Of a stretch of DNA of 64,000 nt, positions 34,823-43,142 are shown in pieces. Below the pieces are notes generated by a model that saw only the letters and a program-made list of their open reading frames with translations, searched no databases and was not told the origin of the DNA. Both the position numbers and the translations under genes were made by a program. Source of the DNA: an uncultured Erythrobacter sp. (lineage in GTDB: Bacteria; Pseudomonadota; Alphaproteobacteria; Sphingomonadales; Sphingomonadaceae). The stretch is from positions 682,001-746,000 of the forward strand of contig CANNCZ010000001.1 in NCBI GenBank assembly GCA_947503275.1, in the 5' to 3' direction. Within the stretch, counting starts at the first letter, position 1. Every line of letters starts with the position of its first letter.

Positions 34823-37012
34823 GTGCCCCTGAAGGGTTTCTTGTCTAAGAATGGATCGAGAGCGGGCCGGGGATACGGCGCGCACTCTGCCAGCGCGCTG
34901 TCTGACACCGAAAAACTGGCTATGCTTGATGAGCTTGAACAATCCGGCCTCGGCTGGTTTTGGGCGAGCGATAAGTCGGGCAATCTCACCTATCTCAGCC
35001 CTGCAATCGCTGACAGGATTGATGTGCCTTTGGACGAGATCCTGGGCCAACCGCTGTCCAGCGTGTTCATCTCTGCGGATCGCGACGGAAGGACCAAATC
35101 GCTCCCGCTGATGTTGGGTGCGCATAAGGCGTTTTCGGGCTTTGCCGTTCGCGCGGAAAAACGCCCTGATGGTCCGGTGCTGCGGCTATCCGGACAACCG
35201 GCCTTTAATGGCAAGAAATTCACAGGGTTCCGGGGCACAGGCGCCGATATCTCAGATGAATATCACCGCGAGGAAGAAACCGCGCGGCTGGCCAAATTCG
35301 ATTCGCTAACCGGGCTTTCAAACCGTCACCGGATGAAACATCTGATCGAGACGACGCTGACTGCGTTTAAATCGGCAAAGCGCAACTGCGCAGTCATGAT
35401 GCTTGACCTCGATAAATTCAAACAGGTTAACGACACGCTGGGCCATGCGGCTGGCGATGAGTTGTTGAAACAGGTCGCAGACCGTTTGAACCGTTCGATT
35501 GAGGTGGAATGCGAGATCGGTCGTTTGGGCGGCGATGAGTTTCAAGTGATGATCCCAGACATTGATGATCGCGGCGAGCTGGGTGAGATTGCGATGAAGA
35601 TCATCACGATGCTCAAACAGCCATTTTCGCTGGACGAGGGGCGCTGTGTCATCGGCTGTTCCGTCGGCATCGCGATTGCGCCGCATGATGGCGTGAGCGC
35701 CGATGAGGTTGAACGTTCCGCTGACCTTGCACTTTATGCTGCGAAGAATAGCGGGCGCGGGCAATATCGCTTCTTTTCCGGTGATCTCGAAAATGAGGCG
35801 ATTTTCCGCCGTCGGCTCGAAGAGAACCTCGGTAATGCTGTCGCTGAGGAACAATTGTTCCTGAAATACGAACCCATCGTCAGCGCGGGCAACGAAACGG
35901 TTGGCGCACTGGAAGCGCATATTTGCTGGATGCATGATCAGCGCGGCGAGATTGATGAGGAGGAGTTTGCCTCCATCCTCGAAGGGTCGAGTCAAGTCAT
36001 CGAAGTCGGCACTTGGGCCATCCGCGAGGCCTGCGGCCATGGTGCAAACTGGCCCGATACGGTGCGCGTCGCCGTGAATGTGCCAGTGCAATTGTTCGCG
36101 GCCAGCGGATTTGTGGACACGGTTTCAGAGGCCCTGGCGGATGCTAGGCTACCTGCGAACCGGCTTGAGCTGGAGATCAGCGAAGCGGTCTTCTTTGGCG
36201 ATACCAACGCCGTTGACCGCACATTGGCGCAATTGTTCAAATTGGGCGTGCGCCTGACTCTGGATGAATTTGGCAGCGGCTATTCCTCGCTCGCTTATCT
36301 TCGCCGCGCACCGTTTGACGCGATTAAGATTGATGAGGAACTGGTCGCCGAAGCGGAGGCGAATGACACCAACGATCTGGGCCTGATCAAAGCGATTGTC
36401 GCCCTTGCTGGCGCACTGGAAATGGACACCATCGCCAATGGGATCGAGAGCAATGCATTGTTCGCGCAGTTGAAAGCGTGCGGTGTTCAATGCATGCAAG
36501 GCCCGATCTTCTCTGACCCAATCAGCCGTGAGGCGGTAGAAACTGAGCTAATCGGAGATGCTTGGGAAATCACTCCCAGCAGCGACCGCCTGAAACGCGC
36601 CAAGCGCCGCACGGTCTTCCGCAAAATCCAAGTCATTCATGACGACCATTCCTACGAAGTGACCTTGCGCAATTTGTCGCGCAGTGGTGCGCTGATCCAA
36701 GGCTTGGCCGATGTGCCTAAGGGGACACAATTCGTAGTCGATCTGGGCGGTGGACAATTGGCGGTGACAACAGTGATCCGCAGCAATCAGGACACACAGG
36801 GGTTGGAATTTGAACAGCCACTGGTCGATGACGGGTCGGGCGGCCTGTGCACCCGCAACCGGGTTAGCCCCTACGCTCTGGCGTCCGCCGGAGCACCTCT
36901 GGCGGCACTCTCGCAAGGCAGCTATAAAACCATGCAAGGCGGCGGCTTGGACCAAAATGCCAGCGTGCCACAATTCGGCTATGCCAGCACAGAACGGCAC
37001 GAAGCGGCCTGA
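34823..37012 (+). CDS. PAS-GGDEF-degenerate EAL-PilZ protein, paralogue of the preceding gene
   Basis: A 729-aa protein with the same domain order as its neighbour. The PAS-like start is LGWFWASDKSGNLTYLS, intact GGDEF lies at 236-240, and PilZ from about 592 has RRTVFR and NLSRSG. The EAL domain is altered at key sites: EAL reads EAHICW (364-369), so the ligand Arg is Cys. DDFG reads DEFG (481-482), and EGVE reads NGIE (539-542). It is therefore probably a cyclase or c-di-GMP sensor without phosphodiesterase activity. The start is GTG 34823 after GAGGA. The 162-base gap before it holds no long frame. Confidence 0.92.
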   Translation: MPLKGFLSKNGSRAGRGYGAHSASALSDTEKLAMLDELEQSGLGWFWASDKSGNLTYLSPAIADRIDVPLDEILGQPLSSVFISADRDGRTKSLPLMLGAHKAFSGFAVRAEKRPDGPVLRLSGQPAFNGKKFTGFRGTGADISDEYHREEETARLAKFDSLTGLSNRHRMKHLIETTLTAFKSAKRNCAVMMLDLDKFKQVNDTLGHAAGDELLKQVADRLNRSIEVECEIGRLGGDEFQVMIPDIDDRGELGEIAMKIITMLKQPFSLDEGRCVIGCSVGIAIAPHDGVSADEVERSADLALYAAKNSGRGQYRFFSGDLENEAIFRRRLEENLGNAVAEEQLFLKYEPIVSAGNETVGALEAHICWMHDQRGEIDEEEFASILEGSSQVIEVGTWAIREACGHGANWPDTVRVAVNVPVQLFAASGFVDTVSEALADARLPANRLELEISEAVFFGDTNAVDRTLAQLFKLGVRLTLDEFGSGYSSLAYLRRAPFDAIKIDEELVAEAEANDTNDLGLIKAIVALAGALEMDTIANGIESNALFAQLKACGVQCMQGPIFSDPISREAVETELIGDAWEITPSSDRLKRAKRRTVFRKIQVIHDDHSYEVTLRNLSRSGALIQGLADVPKGTQFVVDLGGGQLAVTTVIRSNQDTQGLEFEQPLVDDGSGGLCTRNRVSPYALASAGAPLAALSQGSYKTMQGGGLDQNASVPQFGYASTERHEAA

Positions 37013-37089
37013 CCTTTACAAGCCCGTTTGGGACAGTTGCAATTTTGTCGAATGACATAGGCTTACTCGCTCGCTAAATGCGTTGCGAA

Positions 37090-38907
37090 ATGACTGACCT
37101 TTCTAAAATTCGCAATTTTTCGATCATCGCGCATATCGATCATGGAAAATCCACGCTCGCCGACCGGCTGATCCAGTTCACAGGCGGCCTGACCGCGCGC
37201 GAAATGTCCGAGCAAGTCCTTGATAACATGGACATTGAGAAAGAGCGCGGCATCACCATCAAGGCGCAAACCGTGCGCCTCAATTACACCGCCAAGGATG
37301 GCGAAACTTATCAGCTCAACCTGATGGACACGCCCGGCCACGTTGACTTCGCCTATGAGGTCTCCCGCTCACTCGCCGCGTGCGAAGGCGCTTTGCTGGT
37401 TGTGGACGCCGCGCAAGGGGTTGAGGCTCAGACCCTCGCCAATGTTTACCAGTCGATTGAGCATGACCACGAAATCGTGCCCGTCATCAACAAAGTCGAC
37501 TTGCCCGCCGCCGAACCGGAGCGCGTGCAGGCGGAAATCGAAGAGGTCATCGGCCTCGACGCATCCGAGGCCGTCATGACCTCCGCCAAAACCGGCATCG
37601 GCATCGAAGACGTGCTCGAAGCGGTTGTCGCCAAAATCCCGCCTCCATCGGGCGACCGCGACGTTCCGCTCAAGGCGAGCCTCGTGGACTCATGGTACGA
37701 TCCGTATCTGGGCGTCGTCATTCTTGTCCGCGTGATCGAAGGGGTCCTCAACAAAGGCCTCAACATCAAATTCATGCAGGGCGGCACACAGCACCTTGTC
37801 GACCGCGTTGGCTGCTTCACCCCCAAGCGCACCGATTTGCCGGAACTCGGACCGGGCGAAATCGGCTTTATCACAGCGCAAATCAAAGAGGTGGAGCAAG
37901 CCCGCGTCGGTGACACGATCACCACGGTGAAGGGCGGGGCGACCGAAGCATTGGCGGGCTATAAGGAAGTGCAGCCGGTGGTGTTCTGCGGTCTTTTCCC
38001 GGTCGACGCCGCTGACTTTGAGAAACTGCGTGAGAGCATTGGCAAGCTGCGGCTCAACGATGCCAGCTTCTCGTTTGAGATGGAGTCCTCGGCCGCCTTG
38101 GGCTTTGGTTTCCGCGCCGGGTTCTTGGGCCTGTTGCACCTTGAGATTATTCAAGAGCGCCTTTCCCGCGAATACGATCTCGACCTGATCACCACCGCGC
38201 CGAGCGTCGTCTATCGCCTGCAATTGTCAAAGTCGAAGACCGAAGACGCCAAAGAGATCATGATCCACAATCCGGCCGATTGGCCTGATATCAACCGGAT
38301 CGACATGATTGAGGAACCTTGGATCAAGGCGGTGATTTACACCCCCGACGAATATCTCGGTGCGATCCTGAAATTGTGCCAAGACCGCCGCGGCATTCAA
38401 ACCGACCTGACCTATGTCGGCGGACGCGCGCAGGTGACATATGAATTGCCGCTCAACGAAGTCGTATTCGATTTCTACGACCGGCTGAAATCCATCTCGC
38501 GAGGCTATGCGAGCTTTGACTACGAACAGATTGGCCTGCGCGAAGGCGATTTGGTCAAAATGAACATCCTTGTGAACGCAGAACCCGTCGATGCGCTGTC
38601 GCTGATCGTGCATGCTGGCGTCGCCGAAGAGCGCGGGCGGGGCATGTGTGAGCGTCTAAAGGACCTCATCCCGCGCCACCTCTTCAAAATCCCCGTCCAA
38701 GCCGCCATCGGCGGCAAAATCATCGCCCGTGAGACAATTGCAGCGATGCGCAAGGACGTGACGGCGAAGTGTTATGGCGGCGATATCTCGCGCAAGAAAA
38801 AGCTGCTGGAAAAGCAGAAAAAGGGCAAGGCGAAGATGCGGGAGTATGGGAATGTGAGTATTCCGCAGGAGGCGTTTATTGCTGCCTTGCGGATGGGGGA
38901 AGAATAG
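37090..38907 (+). CDS. lepA: elongation factor 4 (LepA)
   Basis: A translational GTPase of 605 aa that acts on stalled or back-slipped ribosomes. [21 protein letters not shown] holds the P-loop; [17 protein letters not shown] and NKVDLPAA are the other G motifs. The C-terminal segments [20 protein letters not shown] and [15 protein letters not shown] are specific for LepA. I use ATG 37090, giving the usual [11 protein letters not shown] start; an in-frame ATG lies 12 bases earlier. The stop touches the start of the next gene with no spacing, so the accessory genes downstream can share this transcript. Confidence 0.97.
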   Translation: MTDLSKIRNFSIIAHIDHGKSTLADRLIQFTGGLTAREMSEQVLDNMDIEKERGITIKAQTVRLNYTAKDGETYQLNLMDTPGHVDFAYEVSRSLAACEGALLVVDAAQGVEAQTLANVYQSIEHDHEIVPVINKVDLPAAEPERVQAEIEEVIGLDASEAVMTSAKTGIGIEDVLEAVVAKIPPPSGDRDVPLKASLVDSWYDPYLGVVILVRVIEGVLNKGLNIKFMQGGTQHLVDRVGCFTPKRTDLPELGPGEIGFITAQIKEVEQARVGDTITTVKGGATEALAGYKEVQPVVFCGLFPVDAADFEKLRESIGKLRLNDASFSFEMESSAALGFGFRAGFLGLLHLEIIQERLSREYDLDLITTAPSVVYRLQLSKSKTEDAKEIMIHNPADWPDINRIDMIEEPWIKAVIYTPDEYLGAILKLCQDRRGIQTDLTYVGGRAQVTYELPLNEVVFDFYDRLKSISRGYASFDYEQIGLREGDLVKMNILVNAEPVDALSLIVHAGVAEERGRGMCERLKDLIPRHLFKIPVQAAIGGKIIARETIAAMRKDVTAKCYGGDISRKKKLLEKQKKGKAKMREYGNVSIPQEAFIAALRMGEE

Positions 38908-39738
38908 ATGCCGTTTTTGTCCGATAACGACCTCAAGGAGCTCATCAATCGCGAACCATCACTTGTGCCAGCTTGTAAGGGAAAGGATTGCGAGGAGGCG
39001 GATGGCTCACCGGGGAAAACACGAGATGAAAGAATTAAAGCCGCATCACTCGACCTGACGATCGGTGATATTTACATTCCGGGCAAGGCTAGTGGTAGGC
39101 CAGGAGCTCACGATAAGCCGCGTACTCAATTTTCACTTCAACAGGGCGAAACCGCGATTGTGAGGACGGCGGAGTCTGTGGCGTTGCCCAGCGATATCGG
39201 TGGTATAGCCTTTCCTCCGGCAAGTTTGTCGCTCACGGGCTTGCTGACTACCAACCCTGGTCATCTAGACCCAGGGTATGAAGGTCCTCTTCACCTGACG
39301 CTGATAAATATGGGGCGGGAAGCTATCTCACTGAAAAAGGGCGGCCGGATCGTTCGAGTCTTATTTTACAGGATGTCTGGCGACGCTGCAGAACCGTACG
39401 TAGCCTCCGGGGCCAGCCCGATTACAGAGGAGTTGCTTGAGGGACTTTCGCACGACTTTCTGGATATAAAGCAGCGGGCTGCGTCTGCAGCCAGTGCAGC
39501 CGTGACCCGGAGTCAGCTTTTTCAAAGCTATGGCGTTCCATTGCTCGCTGCTGTCTTAGCGGCGGCAGGAACCTATTTTTCATCGGTGATCGTCAATAAT
39601 GAAGCAGATGATAGAATCGATGCTGTTGCGTCACGTTTAGATCGATTGGAAGGCCGCCTTGGTAGCCTTGGCGCTGATGTGAACCTTGACAGCGTAGAAT
39701 CTCGTTTAGAGCTTGTTGAAGAAAAGCTTGAAGAATGA
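38908..39738 (+). CDS. dCTP-deaminase/dUTPase-fold protein with TM anchor and coiled coil, catalytic residues missing
   Basis: A 276-aa protein. Residues 1-157 follow the dCTP deaminase fold: LSDNDLKELI, SLDLTIGD, FSLQQGETAIVRTAESVALP, LTGLLTTNPGHLDPGYEG and GGRIVRVLFYR. By alignment with E. coli Dcd (R110 SS..R115, E138), the catalytic segment reads PPASLSLTG and the general-base Glu is Thr131. Deamination is therefore unlikely, though nucleotide binding may persist. A membrane helix at about 209-228 and an acidic coiled coil at 232-276 are added. The ATG directly follows the lepA stop; the end overlaps thyX by ATGA. More AT-rich codons suggest transfer. Confidence 0.75.
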   Translation: MPFLSDNDLKELINREPSLVPACKGKDCEEADGSPGKTRDERIKAASLDLTIGDIYIPGKASGRPGAHDKPRTQFSLQQGETAIVRTAESVALPSDIGGIAFPPASLSLTGLLTTNPGHLDPGYEGPLHLTLINMGREAISLKKGGRIVRVLFYRMSGDAAEPYVASGASPITEELLEGLSHDFLDIKQRAASAASAAVTRSQLFQSYGVPLLAAVLAAAGTYFSSVIVNNEADDRIDAVASRLDRLEGRLGSLGADVNLDSVESRLELVEEKLEE

Positions 39739-40490
39739 GGCCCGAACTAACGATTTTAAGTCGGCCTGTGTTGACCGGCGACCATGCTGAATTTCTGAAG
39801 CTTAAGGGTCTTCGATGGAAACCTGTCGGGGAGTGTACTGAAGCAGAAGCCCTTATCGAATTCGCCGGACGAACTTGTTATCTCTCATTCGACCCGAAGC
39901 CGCGGACAAGGGTCGCAACCAGAGCGTACGTCGCTAAGCTTGTTTCAAGCGGCCATGAGAGTGTGCTGGAGCATGCTCAATGGACGTTCCAGCTCAGTGG
40001 TGTGACAAGAGGCTTCTCGCACCAGTTGGTTCGGCATCGCGTCGGATTTGCTTTCAGCCAGCTCTCACAGCAATATCACGATGAGAGCGAAGCTGAACTC
40101 ATCCAACCGTTTGAAATAGAATCCAGAGAAGACTTGAAGTCAAAGTGGAGGGATGCGCAGAAAAGCGTAAATGAATTTTACGAGGCGGCGATAAGTTCAG
40201 GCGCGCCTGAGCAAGATATGTCCGAGCGAGAGCGAATTCGATACGCTCGATCTTTGGCCCGGTCTTTGCTCCCAAATTCTACGCGGACCATTATTTGTGT
40301 TTCGGCAAATGCTCGCGCCCTTCGTCATTTTTTGTCAGTCCGAGGCAATCTTGACGGCGATCTCGAAATGAGACTCGTCTCCGAAAAAATTTTTGATCTA
40401 TTGAGATCAGAGGCGCCATCAACGGTAGGCGATTTTAGCTTGGAGTATTTGTCAGACGGTACACCCCGAGTTCTTCGCAAGCCAGGCTAA
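39735..40490 (+). CDS. thyX: ThyX-like flavin-dependent thymidylate synthase
   Basis: A 251-aa ThyX homologue. ThyX makes dTMP from dUMP with FAD, NADPH and methylene-tetrahydrofolate. SGHESVLEHAQWTFQLSGVTRGFSHQLVRHR leads into the signature RHR (100-102), eight residues, then Ser111, in line with the RHRx7-8S motif. NARALRHFLSVR and GDLEMR follow in the C-terminal half. The residue two after the motif Ser, usually Arg in the dUMP site, is Gln113. The gene overlaps the dCTP-deaminase-like gene and sits in an apparent accessory cassette, so it may not be the housekeeping synthase. The family call is solid. Confidence 0.87.
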   Translation: MRPELTILSRPVLTGDHAEFLKLKGLRWKPVGECTEAEALIEFAGRTCYLSFDPKPRTRVATRAYVAKLVSSGHESVLEHAQWTFQLSGVTRGFSHQLVRHRVGFAFSQLSQQYHDESEAELIQPFEIESREDLKSKWRDAQKSVNEFYEAAISSGAPEQDMSERERIRYARSLARSLLPNSTRTIICVSANARALRHFLSVRGNLDGDLEMRLVSEKIFDLLRSEAPSTVGDFSLEYLSDGTPRVLRKPG

Positions 40491-40520
40491 AGATCTGAGA
40501 AAAAAGGTGATGTCGCGGCC

Positions 40521-41390
40521 ATGACCTATGGCGTTTTCATGCACAAGGATGGGTCGATCTACGACGACATCCCAGAAGTGCACTACCAGTTTCCGAAAAT
40601 CTATCTGAGCCGCGCCATGCAAATGGTCGGCGACTGGATCATCTATCGCGAGCCAGTCAAACTACCCCAGTCTAAGGGCTTCTTCGCGGTAGCAAGGGTG
40701 CAACAGATCATCCCTGATCCCGACATGTCGGATCGCTACCGCGCCCTAATTGTCCCGGGAAGCTATCTTCCGTTCGAACCAACCGTGCCTCACAAAGTGG
40801 ACGGCCAGTCAGTAGAACGGGACCTTGCAAACGCGCAGGCTGCTGTTCGCCCGCTCTCGAACTCTGACTTTGCTCGAATAATCGATTTAGGTTTGCCCGA
40901 CGATGAAACGCTTCCGCGTGTTAGCGACCCCGAAGCTGGTGACCGGGTGCGCGAAGAACAAACGCCCTGGAAGATTGAGCGTCCAATTGTGCAAACGCTT
41001 GTTTCGCGTCCATTTCGAGACAAAGCGTTCCGCCGCGCAGTGCTTAGCGCCTATGATGGCCGCTGTGCGGTTACGGGTTGGAAGCTTGTCAACGGGGGAG
41101 GGAGGCTTGAGGCTGAAGCGGCACATATCCGCCCCGTAGAGCACAGCGGTCCGGACTCGGTTCGTAACGGGTTGGCGCTTTCAGGGACAGCGCACTGGAT
41201 GTTTGACAGAGGACTGATCGGCGTGACTGACCAACATGACATTCTGATCCATCGAAAAGTCAACGACCGGCCCGGAGTGGAGGCGATTATAAATTCCTCG
41301 GGCAAACTGATTACGCCCGAGCGTGCATCGGACCGACCACATCCTAAGTTTCTTGGCTGGCACCGCGAATTTCACGGTTTCTCGGGCTGA
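40521..41390 (+). CDS. HNH endonuclease domain protein
   Basis: A 289-aa protein with a C-terminal HNH nuclease domain. RAVLSAYDGRCAVTGWKL is the entry segment, AEAAHIRPVEHSGPDSVRNGLALSGTAHWMFDRGLIGV carries the His, Asn and final His core of the HNH_2-like group, and a basic tail ends in HPKFLGWHREFHGF. The N-terminal 160 residues are unassigned and may recognise DNA or a modified base. Only one Cys is near the core, so a zinc knuckle is unlikely. It follows thyX by 30 bases and overlaps the convergent gene by 19 bases. Restriction or defence use is plausible but inferred. Confidence 0.82.
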   Translation: MTYGVFMHKDGSIYDDIPEVHYQFPKIYLSRAMQMVGDWIIYREPVKLPQSKGFFAVARVQQIIPDPDMSDRYRALIVPGSYLPFEPTVPHKVDGQSVERDLANAQAAVRPLSNSDFARIIDLGLPDDETLPRVSDPEAGDRVREEQTPWKIERPIVQTLVSRPFRDKAFRRAVLSAYDGRCAVTGWKLVNGGGRLEAEAAHIRPVEHSGPDSVRNGLALSGTAHWMFDRGLIGVTDQHDILIHRKVNDRPGVEAIINSSGKLITPERASDRPHPKFLGWHREFHGFSG

Positions 41391-42085
41391 ACAGCCTCCA
41401 AGTCCCGAGCCTTCAACCGCTGAAACCGTTCCCAAGCCTCCTTCGTCTCTTCCGATAAAGCTGCCCATTCGCGCTCGCGCTCCGCTTCGACCTGTGCGCG
41501 GACACCTGCGATTTTGCGGTCGATGCTCGCGCGCACCTCTTCGGGTGACACATTTGCGCGCTCTGCTTCCCATTCCTCTCGCCATTGTTTCTTAAGCCGC
41601 GTCTTCTCCATCTCGCCAATCGCGCCCAGACCCTTGGCCTTACCTTCGGCAAAGCGCTCGGGTGATCGGTTGCGGAGCATGAACATGAGCAGGCGGTCGT
41701 TGTAGCGTTTGCGCGAACCGATCAGTTTGCCATAGGAATAGAGCGGCTCATCCACGCCATTCAGCGCGCGGTCCATCGCCACATCCTCAATCCGCTGCAC
41801 GCCAAGGTCGAGCGCCTTTTGCCACGCCTCGCGAAATTCCTCTGCACCCGGCTGTCGGCGCAAATAATAGGCGCCGACCGTGCTCATATCGACCGCTTTG
41901 CATGCGGCGGCAACCGATCCGGTATCGGCCAGCGCCTCGATAAAGCGGGATTGGCGGGCAGGCGTCCAGCCATCATGGCGCTCACATTGGCGCGGGACGG
42001 GCGTGAAGGTGGGGATTTGGCCCCCTTGCTCCAAAACTTCGGGGACGGGGAGGCGGGTGGACTGGGGATCGGATATGCGGGTCAT
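41372..42085 (-). CDS. uncharacterised HTH-like protein (terminase-small-subunit-like in pattern)
   Basis: A 237-aa protein. Residues near 40-75 (RQSRFIEALADTGSVAAACKAVDMSTVGAYYLRRQ) look like a helix-turn-helix. They are followed by GVQRIEDVAMDRALNGVDEP and KRYNDRLLMFMLRNRSPERF, then a long charged helical tail rich in Glu and Arg. The pattern recalls phage terminase small subunits or transposase HTHs, and I believe similar proteins are common in sphingomonads, but I cannot name a function. I chose ATG 42085; the frame stays open to 42571, but that part overlaps bamD and is Arg/His-rich. Confidence 0.65.
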   Translation of the reverse strand: MTRISDPQSTRLPVPEVLEQGGQIPTFTPVPRQCERHDGWTPARQSRFIEALADTGSVAAACKAVDMSTVGAYYLRRQPGAEEFREAWQKALDLGVQRIEDVAMDRALNGVDEPLYSYGKLIGSRKRYNDRLLMFMLRNRSPERFAEGKAKGLGAIGEMEKTRLKKQWREEWEAERANVSPEEVRASIDRKIAGVRAQVEAEREREWAALSEETKEAWERFQRLKARDLEAVQPEKP

Positions 42086-42247
42086 GGCGGCGCGTAGATC
42101 AGAAAACGGAGCAGTAGGAAAATGTGCGCCTTTGACTGGCCGTGGGAGGACGTTCGGAGCTGCTGATACGACGGGGTGCGCAATCGGTGGGCATATCGGG
42201 GTAAGCTTCACTTGGCGTTCACGCTTGCGCAGGTTATACCGCGCCTC

Positions 42248-43042
42248 ATGACCAAGACACTTCGCACTCGTCTCACCCGCGCTGCCCTTATGGGCGCGGC
42301 GCTCACCGCAACCGCTGCTTGTTCGAGCGGCTCTGCCAATGAAGACGTGGCCTATGTCGCGCGCGACGTCGAATCGCTCTATGGCGAGGCGCAGCGGCGG
42401 CTTGATCGCGGGAACACGTTGCTGGCGGCGGGCCTGTTTGATGAGGTGGAGCGTCAGCACCCTTATTCGCCATGGGCACGGCGCGCGCAGTTGATGAGCG
42501 CGTTCAGCTATTACATTGCGCGCGATTATAACAAAGCGATCGCCAACTCGCAGCGTTTCCTGTCGATCCACCCGGGCAACAAGGATGCGCCCTATGCGTA
42601 TTACCTGATCGCGCTATCCTATTACGAGCAGATCAGCGATGTGAACCGCGATCAGTCGATTACTGAGCAGGCGCAGATTGCGCTGCGTGAGGTGAACCGG
42701 CGGTTCCCGCAGACGGAATATGCCGCCGATGCGCGGTTGAAGCTGGACCTGGTCTCTGATCACTTGGCGGGCAAGGAGATGGAGATCGGACGGTTCTATC
42801 AACGCTCTGGCCGGTGGCTGGCGGCGGCATTGCGGTTCCGCAATGTGGTGGAGGAGTTTGAGACAACGAGCCACACACCAGAGGCGCTGTACCGGTTGAC
42901 GGAAAGCAGCCTGGCGCTGGGCATCCGCGAAGAAGCGGTGAAGTACACAGCTGTTCTGGGCGCGAACTATCCCGGAACCGAGTGGTATGAGAAAGCGTAT
43001 GAGCTGGTCGATGACCATGCTTCGGACGTGACGCCTTCTTAA
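42248..43042 (+). CDS. bamD: outer-membrane protein assembly factor BamD
   Basis: A lipoprotein of the BAM complex that folds beta-barrel proteins into the outer membrane. The signal segment ends in TAAC, giving an acylated Cys. The mature part has TPR-like repeats, including YGEAQRRLDRGNTLLAAGLFDEVERQHPYSPWARRAQLMSAFSYY-type motifs. A length of 264 aa is normal. The ATG at 42248 is used; a longer frame begins 72 bases earlier without a signal sequence. recN lies 100 bases downstream, an order common in alphaproteobacteria. Confidence 0.95.
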   Translation: MTKTLRTRLTRAALMGAALTATAACSSGSANEDVAYVARDVESLYGEAQRRLDRGNTLLAAGLFDEVERQHPYSPWARRAQLMSAFSYYIARDYNKAIANSQRFLSIHPGNKDAPYAYYLIALSYYEQISDVNRDQSITEQAQIALREVNRRFPQTEYAADARLKLDLVSDHLAGKEMEIGRFYQRSGRWLAAALRFRNVVEEFETTSHTPEALYRLTESSLALGIREEAVKYTAVLGANYPGTEWYEKAYELVDDHASDVTPS

Positions 43043-43142
43043 CAGAGGTTCTCCCGCGGGAGGCAATGACCCAAGCTAGCCTGTTCGCAAGTGCCTTTGG
43101 ACAGGTGACGGGGCTGCGAGGCTCGGTTAGAACCGGCGCACA

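Noticed and set aside
41372..42085. Remnant prophage marked by a terminase-small-subunit-like gene
   Set aside because: No large terminase, portal, capsid, integrase or attachment-site repeat is nearby; resemblance is only to an HTH pattern.
42086..42571. N-terminal extension of the HTH-like minus-strand gene to 399 aa
   Set aside because: It overlaps bamD on the other strand and reads as a shadow; the recognisable sequence starts after ATG 42085.
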